From: Sialis fuliginosa
Lineage: Eukaryota > Arthropoda > Insecta > Megaloptera > Sialidae
Assembly: GCA_961205875.1 (NCBI GenBank)
Contig: OY540819.1
Location: forward strand, 8,124,501 to 8,188,500
Length of the DNA: 64,000 nt
Direction of reading: 5' to 3'
A program made the position numbers and the translations under genes. The notes beneath the pieces were generated by a model that worked only from the letters and a program-made list of their open reading frames with translations, did not search any database and had not been told where the DNA came from. Positions 23,539 through 40,409 of this stretch are shown here, one piece after another; position 1 is the first letter of the stretch, and each line of letters opens with the position of its first letter.

Positions 23539-25649
23539 TGCTTCCTTACTTTAAAAAGAAAATAATTTTCAAGTATTTGGGCCAGAAAGGAGTTAACTCC
23601 AGAATAAAATTGACACTATAATTGTGAATTTGACGAATTTCTCAATGGAATTTGGCCAAAACATGAAGTGGTAGGTGACAAATAATTGGACGAAGACAAA
23701 GGCGATTTAAATACATTCTACATTTTTTAAATAGTTTTTTTCTATTTTCCCACAAATTATAAAAACTGGAGTTAACTCCTTGTTGCTGCATACCCTTCAA
23801 TTGTATTTTTAAATAGCACAGAATAAAATGAAATTGAAGTATCTTTAATCCGGCACTGATTCAAAGTCAATGCGATCAAGATACCTATGTGTATCAGTCT
23901 TCTTGAGTCCACTGTTTACTAGATCTCATGCACTTGACACAGCTGCAGTGGCGCGGCGCGGCGGCGATTGTAGTAACTATAGTGTGTAAGGTCGACCACG
24001 TGACAGTCGCAGCCGCCTCGGATCGTTTCTTGTTGTGGCGTTGAAGTCACCCGGATTTCACATTCACCCAAACACACACACACATACGTATTGAGAGTGT
24101 GTAATTTACATAATAGAGCAATAAACACATTACGTATGGTCACTTATACACAATTTATATAATTTTTTAAATATTGAAGATGGTATCATGGAGAGAATTA
24201 TGGCTAATATTTTACATAGGGCTAGTTTTTTATTCAATTTTTATTTCGTTAATTTAAATATTTTTTGTATTGCTGCAAAAATGACGGTGTTGTTTATAAA
24301 TAGACCTCTGTGATTTTTATTTTCGGCTTTTTATGTTATTTATATATTTATTTTGTTGTCGTTTAAGATCTTTTATATTCCATTGATGTACCGAAATATA
24401 TTGTATTTACTAAATGTAATTTAGTAAAGGTGATTAATTTTTGTACGTACTCAATTTTGAATAATCTAAAAGTAAAATGTTTAAAAATGAAATTGGAAAA
24501 TGTGGCAATAGTAGGCATAGCCCCCACATCCTATCATAGGCCCCCAAGCTAGAATTGTTGGCGAGTCTCCTAAGGAATTTTTTCGGAAAAAAATCTCGGG
24601 TAAGTTTGTATAATCTTTCTTTCGGCCATTCGAATAAAATTTTACGTAAATATCATTCACCGACTTTTTTTGCTCGTCGCGCCGAATCCCCTTTAGCCCC
24701 AAGTCTTGAAAGGGCCATGAGTACTGTTAATCCGTCATTTTGGGCAGGCAGCAATTTTAGGAGGAATTTCGTAGAGGGGTCGGTTGTGAGTTTAACACTG
24801 AGTTTTCGGAACTGCATGGAAACGAATAAATTTTGTAAAGGGCATTAGTAGCTTCTTGACGTAAAAAAATGAATAAATAGTTTGAGGCAAAATAATTAGT
24901 ATTTTCAGTCGCTAACGATATCTGAAAAAAAAATTATGGTGCTTAGCTTCCTCGTGGTGGCCCCCCTAGCTCCGGGCCACCAAATTAACCCCTCATTCCA
25001 GTCATGGCTATGCCACTGACTTATAAATGTTTGTAAATACTGTAATCCATTATTAATTTGAGGGAACTGAAGATTTCCCCTAATTTTATAAATTATATAC
25101 TTATAATTTTTATATATTGATATAAAAACACACCATACCTACGTTTGTTTCGATTTTTTTAAATTCATATGTACACTTAAATGCTACAACTTTATTTTTT
25201 GTTAACTAAACATTCTCCAGTTCAAAATATTTCTACTACCTATAATAAATACATTTATTTATGTGTAGGTGCGTGATTAGAAAGCAAAAATCGCGATAAT
25301 TTTATTATCGGATTGGCCTGATTGTTAATATAATTTGTTCATTGAAATACCTACCACAAAATCTACAATAAATAATGATCTTAAACGTCCTCCAATTTAA
25401 TATGTGTTTTTATTTATAATAATAATAAATAACCGCGCGGCTAGACCGAAGTAATCTATTACCTAAATCCGTCGTACTTTGGCATAATATATAAATATAT
25501 ATAGCGAGCGAATCGGGGAGAGCGTTTTTTAGCCAATGGTCATGTTGCGGGACCCCTAGTACAGCACTGTCTAAATTATTTAGTAAAACTATGTGTAGTC
25601 AAGTTAGGTATTTTTTATGTGGCTTAAAAAACACAACAATATATATTCT

Positions 25650-25913
25650 CAGGGTGTCCACTATATAGAAAGTCAGGGAAGCCTAAAATGGTCAAGGAAT
25701 TTCATTAAAATTTATTTTTTTTAGAAAGTCAGGGAAAAAAAGAAAAATGTCATTGAATTCAAAGCTTGAAAGTAAGTAACAAATGTAAAATTTTCAAGTT
25801 ATGACCAAAAAAAAAAAGGTCTTCAATCTTTCAATAGCCCCCGAGTCAGGGAATTTTGAATCTGTGGTCAGGGAAAGTCAGGGAATTTTATTTCCAAAAA
25901 CCAGTGGACACTG
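25650..25913. mobile_element. Decayed second copy of the CAGGGTGTCCACT MITE
   Basis: It starts CAGGGTGTCCACT and keeps the GTCAGGGAA motifs, the AAGTTATGACC block and a right end AGTGGACAC with the last bases altered. It is about 264 bp, shorter than the 328-bp copy at 3998. No target duplication is discernible. Confidence 0.8.
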
Positions 25914-26752
25914 TAACATAAGAAGTAATTTTAGATTATTGATAACTTAATTGTTAATAGGTGACACGCGTACTAAGGGTATAATTGAAGACTTTTTTTT
26001 CGTTGTCATATCGATTTTGATGCTCCCTAAAATTGACTTGCGTTCTCCTGAAGTTTCTTAAAACCTTTTTTGTCCTCATGCTTTTCTACCTCATTTTAGT
26101 GCCTCCCTCGACATCAGCGGGGGTCGATTTCACTAACCCCTATCTACGCCTCTGCCCATAATAATATAGTTATCTAAAATGATGCTATCCTCCACAATTG
26201 ATACTTAGTTTTTTAAGACAAGAGTATTTTTTTAATATTATAAATTACGAAAAAATTTGGTCTAAAAAATGTAAAATTACTTCCGAGATATATTACTGAA
26301 GTGATACCCCTCCCCTTCTATATATAAATAGATACCGACTATATATCGATTTGAAAATCCGTTATTGTTCAACTTCCTGAAAATCTATTAATCCTTTTCC
26401 TGACTTAATAGGTACGCCGGCCTTGAATAAATCTACGTCCAGTAGGTACTTCCGATAATGGTTGGAGGGCATAATATTTGCTCAATGTTGTTCCTCGATC
26501 TGATTTAAATAATATTAATGATACAGCGTGCCGTTAATTTTTACGTTAAATTTATATATGTCTATGCCATGGCCATATCAAGGGGAAACGAAGAGAATGC
26601 AGAATTGTATAGGAGGTGTGTTCACAAAACCCATATATTATTATTATATAGTTATAGGTAGTACATGCTGATTTACATAATATTTACATCGAATATATGG
26701 ATCATCTAGCTATTTATTTTAGTTCCTCACAGTGGCGTCGCTAAGGGGTGAC

Positions 26753-26777
26753 ATTATACGGGTGACACCCGTATAAT
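26753..26777. repeat. Perfect 25-bp palindrome in a duplicated GGGTGACAC region
   Basis: Twelve-base arms (ATTATACGGGTG and CACCCGTATAAT) flank a single A. A similar GGGGTGACACCCG phrase recurs at about 26953, and each is followed by a related AATAAARCCTATTTAC block, so about 200 bases here look duplicated. Confidence 0.75.
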
Positions 26778-27757
26778 ATGTTAAAAAATAAAGCCTATTT
26801 ACCTTATATTTTGGTTATTTTAAGATTTCAGAGAGTAATATGTGTAAAAAAATTTTTTTTGGTCATTGAAAGTTTATAGGGGGTGAGATAATCGATAACC
26901 ATCGAATTTATTAAAAATATATATATATTTCTCCTGTCGTTAAAAAATCACAGGGGTGACACCCGCCTAATGTATACAAAATAAAACCTATTTACTTTTT
27001 TTGGCGTTGGGGGTGGGGGTGACACTCACGATTTTCGCCTCGGGTGTCATCCCTCATAATATACATTGAATAATTATTAACATTAGAGAAACTTCGAACT
27101 GTAATTTTTTAAAATAAGTAAATTATGACTAGTTCTCTAAATCCGGTTCTGTATACAAAAACCACTAAAATTCTCACCAGGGAATCGAGGCCCCCTATAC
27201 TGTAAATATTTATTACGCATTAATTAAATGATAATTATTGAATAATTTAAGTACGTAAACATTGTTTTTCTTGTATAATTTTATATACCTAAATATATAT
27301 TTAATGCGTGAATTAAAAAAAAAAAATTACAATTATAAATACGTTCTGAACGTAAAATAAGATTTGTTTATTTAATTAACACCCGGATATTATTAATTAA
27401 CTGTACATAAAACGCTTATCATCTTTATAAAATATTAAATATTAATATACGAGTACCAGTTTATTGACCTAAAATTTTGTATTATACATAACTTCATTAC
27501 TATTTTATATAGGTTTATAATATAGGGCACTTTACTCGAGTAAAGATCTTTACTACAAGGACATTATATTATGTTGTGTATAATTAATAATATGTAATAC
27601 AATAATTATAATATCATAAATAGGATGAAAATATATTTTGTTTAACTAATTTAAATAATAATCGAAGAATGACAATTGTTGAAATTTCAACAATCAAAAT
27701 TTTTTAAATTCAAATATAACCGCAACAATGCATTAAATTTAAAATAATTTATTACAG

Positions 27758-30004
27758 GAGTTCAACAAATTCACACATCTGATTCAGAAGGAGCTGAATT
27801 ATTTAAAGCATGTTTAAATACATCAGATGGAGTGAATACAGAACCCGGTACAAATTGTCAGAAATATTACGAATGTCAAAACAACACCTTGGTGAATCGA
27901 TATTCTTGCGAAGATGAATACATTTTTGATGTAACCGCGAAAAAATGCGTTCCCGAAAATGAAGCAACTTGTGTTGATATCGACTGTACTGAAGATAGTA
28001 ATCCATTCAAGTTTTTTACTATTCCTGGAACAAAATGTAGAATGTATTACAGGTACATGAGTATTATTATTTTCTATATTAAAAAAATACAAAATAATAT
28101 ACTACGTCCACGTGGTAACGACAGATGGCAGTACATAGAAATTTGATTGTTGAAATAATTTGAAAAAAAAATACAGATTTAAAATTAATATTATTTATTA
28201 TTCTGTGCCTATACCTTAACTACAATAATTATTATTTTATAGAAATTTTCGATTTTATTTTTATAGATGTGTAAACAACTACAAATCCATCTACAGCTGC
28301 CCAAAACCTGACCAGATATTCAATTATGAACTACAAACGTGCGTCAAAAACGGCTACTGTTACGAACCAGTTTGCACAGGGAGAGTAAATGGGTATCATC
28401 CAGACACAACGCAACGATGCCAAAGAAGTTTTTGGTGCTACGGTGGAAAAATTACCATCGTTAGAAACTGCCCAAGCGATCAAGTCTACTCAAGCACCAT
28501 TAAAAGCTGTGTTGGAGTTCCGTATGCAATGGAAACCTGTGAAAGCCCTCAAAAGACATCGATAGCATTCCCACCGATAGAACAAAACGGTCATAAATGT
28601 TCTAAACTTGAAGATGGCCTTTATTCTGAACCAAATACATTATGTAAAGAATACTTTATATGTAAAAATGGTCTGAATCTTGGAACACTATCTTGTAATG
28701 AAGGTTATAATTTTGATGGAAAAAATTGTGTACTTGAAAGCCTTATACCATGTAAAGATGTATGTTTTTCGTTACAAGATGGGATTCACGTAGATTTATA
28801 TTCAGGGTGTAAAAAGTTTGTTATATGTACTAACGGACGTTTGATTTGGAATGGATCATGTCCACATGGAACAGTTCACAACGGCTTAGACTGCGTAGAC
28901 AGAAGTTTATATAAATGTCTGATAGAAAAGCCAATTGATACGAACATATGCAGAAACAAAAAAGACGGGTATCACAGAAACTATGGCAACTGTAAGGAAT
29001 ATTTTTACTGTGCTAACGGAGAGATAGTTTTGAAAGGAACGTGTCCAGAGAAACAAGTTTACAATGGTGAAACTTGTGTAGAAAAATCATGGTTCTTTTG
29101 CGAAGGACCTGAACCGTGGGTTGGATGTTTAGTTCAAAATGGATTATATCAAGATAAGAGTTCACGTTGCAGGAATTATTATTATTGCAAAAATGGAAAT
29201 CGGACTAAATATTCATGTCCACCGACTGAAGTTTTTAACGGGGAGATGTGTGTACCGATTTATTTATATGAATGTCCTTTGAAAGAACATAATATATGTG
29301 AAGGAAAAACAGACGGTTATTACAGTGATAATTCTTCAAGTTGTAGATCGTATTACTTTTGTTCTAACGGTCACAAGAATATGTACATATGTCCGGAAAA
29401 TAAAGTGTTTAATGGTGAAAAATGTGTTAGTTCTGATCAGTACCAGTGTTTGAACATGTCACCAGATTGTTTAAATAAATCTAATGGATATCATTTTGAT
29501 TTAACGTCTAATTGTAAAAAGTATTTCTACTGTTTGAATAATGAAAAAATAACATCGTTTTCTTGTCCAAATAAACTTATATTCAATGGACTGTCATGTG
29601 TTGAACCAAAACTATTCACCTGTCCTGTTAAAATCAATGGTGATTTCTGTCTTCATAAAACAGACGGATATTACGTACAACCGAAAACTAAATGCCAGAA
29701 ATATATTCATTGTAAAAATAAAACTATTTCAGACTACATTAGTTGTCCAGAAGACAAAATATTTGACGGAATAAGTTCATGTATTTCAAATAAATGTAAA
29801 AAAAATGATTCAATGATTTGTCAAAAAGATGGTTTGTATGTTGATTACAAATCATCTTGTAAAGCTTATTTTAGTTGTATAAATGGGAAATTAACTACAC
29901 TACAGTGTCCTGAAGGGAATCTGTTTAACGGACAAGTATGTGTTGAAGAAAAAAAGTATTATTGTCCAGAAATTTGCAGTAAGAGAGACTATTGTGATAC
30001 ATAA
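27758..30004 (+). CDS. Secreted multi-domain chitin-binding (peritrophin-A / CBM14) protein, exons 2 and 3
   Basis: Exon 2 is 27758-28052 and exon 3 is 28267-30004, with phase 2 at the join. With the signal-peptide exon at 18320-18353 the protein is 688 aa. I count eleven chitin-binding type 2 domains, each with the six-cysteine pattern and the aromatic core C.KYF.C or C..YY.C. The core is followed by CP...FNG..CV in domains five to nine and eleven, and the first three domains are more diverged. There is no membrane anchor or catalytic domain, so the protein should be secreted and bind and cross-link chitin in cuticle, tracheal lining or a gut matrix. The domain-only layout resembles peritrophins and obstructor-like proteins. 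A possible poly-A signal AATAAA is at 30191-30196. Confidence 0.9.
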
Positions 30005-33000
30005 ATATTTATTATTACTAGTGTTAATCTAAATATATAAATACAGTTCCGATTTCATTCATGATAAGTACTTCAAAATTTCTGGTAAATAGTAGAAATA
30101 GTTGTACATATTTATTTTATTTTTAAGATTCTTTCTATAAAAACAGATTAACAAAAACCAAAAATATTCCTGTACATATGCAATTCCGTTAATAAAATTT
30201 GACTTCAGAATCCCCACCTACAATCTTTATCACACATTAATTAAAAGCCGAGTTACTCCTGATTAGATAAAAATATTTTTTTCTCAATTTTCTGTATGTT
30301 TTGCAGTAATAATTTTTTATAATCATGAGTTTCTCAGTAAACATTTACCAAAGAAACATTACAAAACGAAAATTAATAATAGAATAAAACACCGTTTCGT
30401 TGTCTTGCCAATATCATATTTATTAAATATTTATTATATTTATTAGTTAACATATATGTAACTTTATTATTATACTATATTCCTATACAGGTAACATATC
30501 AATAAATTTATATACAGTTTTACATTTAATGTACATAGAAATTTTTTATGATCTCTTTTATATTATATAATAGAATAATAGAATTACTTTCTGTACAATT
30601 CCATTTGATTGATTTCATTTCTAACACGTAACATAAGACATCAAATAAAACAATTTAACTGATAAAAATGCACTAATTATAATGTACAATATTAAAACAG
30701 TGGCATAACATTTTATATAAACAAATTAAAGATTTATTTAAAAATATACTTTTATAAGTAATAAAAGTACAAAATAATATATGAATGTATGAACCTCTTT
30801 TATTGAGAAAATGATTTAAATTACTTCTCCAAACAAGTAAATTTTTATTTAAATCACTTTCAAAATCAATAGTTCATTTTAAATAATACATTATTGCTCA
30901 GAAACGTATTATATGGATATTTTTATCGATTAAATCTAATAAAAAATAAATAGTACAGACACAATTTAAAGCTATATAAATAAATGAATTGAGATTATTC
31001 ATATTGAAATATTTCAATAAGCACCAAACATATCAAGAAGTACATAAAAAAATATAAGTATAAAATATTTACGATATTTATTTTCATCTTTTAAAAAAAT
31101 ATTAGAAGCACATTTATATATAAAATAAATATACAAAAACCTGTCTTTTGTTATGCCAATGCATCAAAAATCAATTTAATTTTCAATTGAAAACATTTTT
31201 TAATGACATTCAAACAATGTTAAAGTATAAATTATCTGTTGTAATATATAACTGTAATTTTCTTTATATTTATATTATATCCTTAAACAATAACTATTGT
31301 AATCTATTTCCTTTTATAACAATTTTAAATTAAAACACAAAAATAACTAAGCGTACTATTATTCAATCTACTTCCAAAACTCAAGTATCAAAAAATATTA
31401 TTTTTTAAATTCGGTCCCTCTGCAACGACCTACTGGTATTCACGGATTCACCACATCGTCATTCGTAAGTTGTAAGATTATTGCCACCCTCTAATTATTA
31501 AGTTGAAATATTTGAAGCTCAGCAACAATTAAAATACGGAATCATAAAGCAATAAATTACTATACAGTAAAAAAAAAACAGTCAAGTTCCAATATCAAGT
31601 TTCAGATAAACCTTATTTAATACCAGATCAACAGAAAACACATCTTAAACAGATGAAAATTTAAAAGAAAGTACATATTTATGTAATATATAAAGATTGA
31701 AAAATTTATACTCCAAAGTTTAATCACGCAATTATGTTTGTAAGGCAAAGAACTGTTATTTTATATTTTAATCACAAGAAAAACACCGTTGCAAGTCAAT
31801 CAGATGGTACCATTATACAGTTAAATAGCCATAACTTCAATGGTAATAATTGAAAAAGAATGCAAGTTCGTAAAGCTATACCCAGAGTATGACTGTAAAG
31901 GTGTTACAGTTTGTCAATGCAATATAAATATTCGTTAACTAATTTTTAACCTCTTAAGTTACAACAAACTCGACATTATGGTAAATCCATTACTACCTAC
32001 TGGAAACTATAATTATTTATTATCACAAGAAACTTTTCAGTTACCTTAGCCAAAGATATTTAAAATTTCAATATCTTAATACAATTATTTTTCAAAAATA
32101 CAAAATTATATGATCGGACAGTGATTTTCAATCAATGGGATTGGAATCCTAATAAAGATATTTAGTACCGAAGGCAAGCCGTGCTTTTGGTGTTTAAATG
32201 TGTAGATTTCTGTTGGTATCTTTGTTAGCATTTTCAGCATCCTATTTTAGTTTAGCGTTAACATCTTAAACATAAAATTAATCAAAAACGAGTATATAAT
32301 TATCGCTTATCAATAATTAGCTGTAAAGATCACATACATATTGATTGAAAACCAATGTATTTAAAATATTAGCAGTTGAAAATGAACCTTATATTTCATC
32401 GCAACATCATTCCAATTTTATTTTCTTTATGTCAAAAATAATTTAATTGATTAATCTAATTTAAAATTCATTATCAACTATTGTTATTCTAATATTAATT
32501 AAAATATTTATTGTTTGAAAAGATGTAATGGATAAGATAGCACCAAGCACTTGTAATATTATATTTATTAAACTTCAATCGAACAATGTGCATTTAAAAG
32601 TGTGTAAGGTTGCAAACATCGAACACGATTTAAAAAATAATAAATTAGAACTGTCAGACGTTTCTTTATGCATCTTTCAATTTGCTTAAAATAAAATCTG
32701 GCAATTCCAATTTCATCGTGGCCTTATACCAATAAACAAATTTAATTAACATTTCTAGACCCTCTTCAAAAAACACGGTAAAATTTATAACTGCAAAAAA
32801 CAGTAAAAGAGCTTATTACTATACAAACCATATCAAGGAATTATTTGATGCTTTCTTTTCCAAATTCTTTGATGTCTAAATTTTATATTTATATTACTAA
32901 AAACAATATTTAAATATAAGCAATCTATATAATATCTTATTCATTCATACAATATTCAGATAAATGTCGATTTGTATTTCATAATATGATTCTTTGTGTA

Positions 33001-33266
33001 TATTTTGCAATATATCGGAATATGATTTCTTAAATAAAATAATTTCATAAGACTCTTGCCAGGTGTTCTTTATATCTGATGGTCAAAGAGTTATTAAATA
33101 TAATATGCTGAAACCTAAATTTTGAAATAACTTACTCTTCGGCCATCCGACAACCATGTAAGATACAAAAAGAAAATACATCTCATCATTGATTCATCGT
33201 AAGACTAAAAAAAGATTCCATAATCAATTATATTGCTACACAAACACGAAGCACTTATCCTTACAA
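30005..33266. other. AT-rich spacer and convergent 3' UTRs
   Basis: It lies between the 3' ends of the chitin-binding gene (+) and the WDFY2 gene (-), and probably contains both 3' UTRs. It is extremely AT-rich. I find no frame longer than about 60 codons, no inverted-repeat element and no copy of the other repeat families. Confidence 0.5.
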
Positions 33267-34913
33267 CTAAACTAAAGCAGATATGTCCCAGACTTTAATA
33301 AGGCGATCCTGACCAACGGTGAGAATACGATTTCTAGCCTCATCGAGATGCATCGCGACAACCGCATGCTTAACATCATGGAAAGTGGCCAGCGACGGTC
33401 TGTCTACCGCCTGCAGATTCGTGTGGCATGGATCACATACTCTGACCGCGAACTCGAAGCCCATCGACGGTATGGTTATACGTGATGCCGAGCACTTATC
33501 ACACACAGCCTTGCCGCAGTGACGGCAGTGATGTTGCCGCAAACCGAGCTGCCGTTGGTCCATCATTGCACGCAGGTTCCAAAAGAATGGTCGACCGCAC
33601 AACTGGCATGTATCAGACTCGACCCATTCTGGGGTCTCCCTACGGGGCGCATTTATATCCCAGAAAACTAGCACGGCGTCTTCACCAGTACTTATCAGCT
33701 GGTTGGAACTGGAAACATATGCCAGAGCTGACACTTTGTTGCTAGAATTGTAAAAAAAAAAAAAATTAAAAGACTATCTTGATAAAGTTATATTTACAAA
33801 CATAAGTATAAAAATTTATAAAAAACTTTGTAGTATTTTTTTCAATTCACCCCTGAAATAATATTATCAAACTTTGTGTAATTTGTTTGTACTAAATATT
33901 GATATCTTTTATTTGTTCACCAATGTATCATCATTAAAACTGGAAATACAGTACTAATCAAGTTGATAAGAATAATAACATTTAATGATTTTTACTGCTT
34001 AATCATATTACAGTACAAGATAACACTAACTGGTATTTTTCATTAATAAAAATGTTGTATTCTGAACTATTGTACACATACATAATATAGTTTCAATTTA
34101 ACTTACGTGTGGCCCTGCAACTCATAAGCTGTCCCTTGTCTTCCACCAATATCCCACACAATAACAGATTGATCAAAAGAGCCGCTGAATAACATTTTCT
34201 TGTCTGAATCCCATGCCAATGTTCGGACAGATCCTGTATGACCTTTAAGATGAGTTACAACCGAAGCTCCTGAGTTATCTAGTTTCAACATTGTAATTTG
34301 ACCAGAGTAATCACCAATGAAAGCATGTTTAGATTGTGCATCAAATTGTAATGCTGTACACCATGCCTCTGCTGTGTAGCCGCCTAAACGATGACCTGTC
34401 TGTGTACAGTGGTACGCAAACACTTTATCACGACCAATACTTAAAATCCATTCACAATTCAAAGCAAAGAAAACTTGTGTCACTCTTGCTTGATGAGCAA
34501 GATATTCTCGGAAAGGTTGGATTCTATTAAAATCAGAAGCTAAAGTAAATTCTGAAACTGTTCCATTTTCCTGACCGACAAAGAGTTGTCGGGTTTCTGC
34601 CGTATAGAACATTGATGTTGCTCCAGATGGCATGTAATAACAGATGCTAGGCCAATATTGACCAGAATCTCGTTTTAGCCATACTCTCACGGTTCTAAAG
34701 CAAAATTAAAAATTATATTCCGACAGAAAATGTCAAAAAAAGAAACACTTACTTATCATCAGAAACACTAATAACTCCTTCTTCTCCAGCTATTAAAACT
34801 GCCGCGTTAATTTCATCATTATATCCTTCTAATTTAGATAATAACACAGGTTTTTTTGTTGTACAAAAACGATCATTTGTCGTTCTTGTTGCGGGTTTTA
34901 TTTCGGCAGCCAT
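33267..34913 (-). CDS. WDFY2: WD repeat and FYVE domain protein (WDFY2/WDFY1 family)
   Basis: There are three exons: 34753-34913, 34107-34694 and 33267-33741. All introns are GT-AG and in phase, giving 407 aa, close to the family's usual 400-410. WD40 repeats occupy most of the chain. A FYVE zinc finger (about residues 289-360) interrupts them before the last repeat, the layout specific to this family. Visible FYVE signatures are CQLC, RQHHCR (normally R-R/K-HHCR) and RVCDPC. Such proteins bind phosphatidylinositol 3-phosphate on early endosomes and act as scaffolds, with Akt and PKC-zeta reported as partners in mammals. The gene is head-to-head with the kinase gene that starts at 35527. Confidence 0.95.
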
Positions 34914-35526
34914 TTTTCTAGAATTGTCAAAAATCTATTAGGTATAACGAGTAAACTTGATTACACTGCAGAACTACCTTAAAACGTGTAATTATTTGTA
35001 GAAATTAAATATACAACACTAATCACTCATTATGCTATATTATAATTAATATTCATAACGTAAATTATATTTCTACTATAAGTTTTGCTTTTTTTCTCGC
35101 GATTAAACTTCGTAAATTTTCAGGTTCTTATCTAAACTTGTTATGACAGTACCACAGAATAATGACAAACAGTACAATACGTTGTAGTAGAAAGTACAAA
35201 TAGTGTAAAGTACAAAACACGAATTAAATGAGCCAGAGTCAAATGAGTAAAAAGTGTAAAAATGCAATATGTAATTTACCACAACTGGAATTTATTTGAT
35301 TGAAATAAGATCATCAAATTTAAATTGTAACAAGTCAAAATTATAATGAATACATTCATTGATTCCCAATCATTTTTCCAACATTTTCGATTCCCATCGC
35401 ATTTCCTTCTTAGAATTCCCATCACCTGAGCATTCGATTGTTTTCAAAATATTTGTAGATATATCATAATCAGTCAAAAGTTCTGCAGTTTCTTTCAAAT
35501 ATATTAATACTAGAAAAGCTAGCATA
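34914..35526. promoter_or_regulatory. Shared upstream region between WDFY2 (-) and the PKA-like gene (+)
   Basis: 613 bases separate the two start codons, so both promoters must lie here unless there are distant 5' UTR exons. I see no convincing TATA box or factor site. The promoter role is inferred from gene arrangement only. Confidence 0.5.
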
Positions 35527-39621
<4,095 letters not shown>

Positions 39622-40262
39622 ATTTTATTTGTTATTTAATATTTGTTGATTATATTATAATTGTGCTAATTAATTATTTTTAGTAAATATAATTTACGCT
39701 AACAATAAAGTTTATTTATAAAATACATTGATAATATAGTTGTAATGATGAGATGTTATAAAAAGGAAAACAGTGCTACATAGAAAATTTATTTATTTTA
39801 TCTAATGTTTTTTAACACGACATTACAACTGTTTGAAAATATTATATACTAAATTAACTTTTTTTAATTATGACAATTCATCTCGTATTTGAAAAATATT
39901 TAATAATATGCACAATTTTGTACTTATCTTACATACATTAATATTAACTTTCTGATTCCAGTATAATTTATCTATTTCTTACCTTATTTTCAAGTACTCA
40001 ACCAACCTCTGCTCTAAATTTAATCAAAATTTAATATTTAATTTACTTCAAAAATTAGAAGGTACCTTTAAATATAGAGTACCTTATATATTATATCATT
40101 TCATATATTTTCGTATACATCAATATAATAATCCCTTTGATACAGTGGTTCGATTTATTTATAGTTACGATATTTTGTTAAATCAGAAATTTGTAGCAAA
40201 TAAGTTATAAATTGAACGATTCTTCTTCAATAAAAAAATACTGGCATCTGGAAGTTATTTAA

Positions 40263-40409
40263 CCCTTTAACTACTGGTGTCATCAATAGATGAAATACGG
40301 GTGTCAACAATAAGAAATTTATTAACAATTTCGGATCTATTTACAATTATTTGTTTATTATTTATTCATTTGGAGGGTTAGTGTTAGTAATACTTCTGTA
40401 GTTAAAGGG
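40263..40409. mobile_element. 147-bp piggyBac-type MITE with TTAA target sites
   Basis: TTAA flanks both ends (40259-40262 and 40410-40413). The element begins CCCTTTAACTAC and ends GTAGTTAAAGGG, a perfect 12-bp inverted repeat. TTAA targets together with CCC...GGG ends are the signature of the piggyBac superfamily. No internal gene. I see no other copy in the window. Confidence 0.85.

Larger units (their letters stand above)
19931..23798. mobile_element. Outer inverted-repeat element, 3.9 kb, ends GAGGGGTTTGCAGCAACAA
   Basis: The left end (19931, GAGGGGTTTGCAGCAACAAC then GAGTTAACTCC) matches the reverse complement of the right end (GTTAACTCCTTGTTGCTGCA, ending CCCTTC at 23798). AATT flanks both sides, although the flanks together read CAATTG, so the exact boundary is ambiguous. 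The palindrome GAGTTAACTC recurs several times inside both ends. The inner foldback element at 20212-23538 sits inside it. Confidence 0.7.
18354..27757 (+). other. Predicted 9.4-kb intron 1 of the chitin-binding gene, packed with repeats
   Basis: No coding sequence is recognised. Contents in order: degraded repeat pieces (18540-19140); G-rich fragments (19500-19690); the nested foldback element (19931-23798); a GC-rich patch at 23930-24085 with a short AC run; repeat-like sequence at 24481-25018 with GCATAGCC near one end and GGCTATGCC near the other; the decayed CAGGGTGTCC MITE (25650-25913); a duplicated GGGTGACAC region at 26730-27060; and AT-rich sequence up to the acceptor at 27756-27757. 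The GC-rich patch could be an unrecognised exon or promoter. Confidence 0.55.

Noticed and set aside
24481-24848. Overlapping 73- and 97-codon frames on opposite strands
   Set aside because: Sequence context is repeat-like (GCATAGCC and GGCTATGCC near the two ends). Neither peptide has recognisable features.
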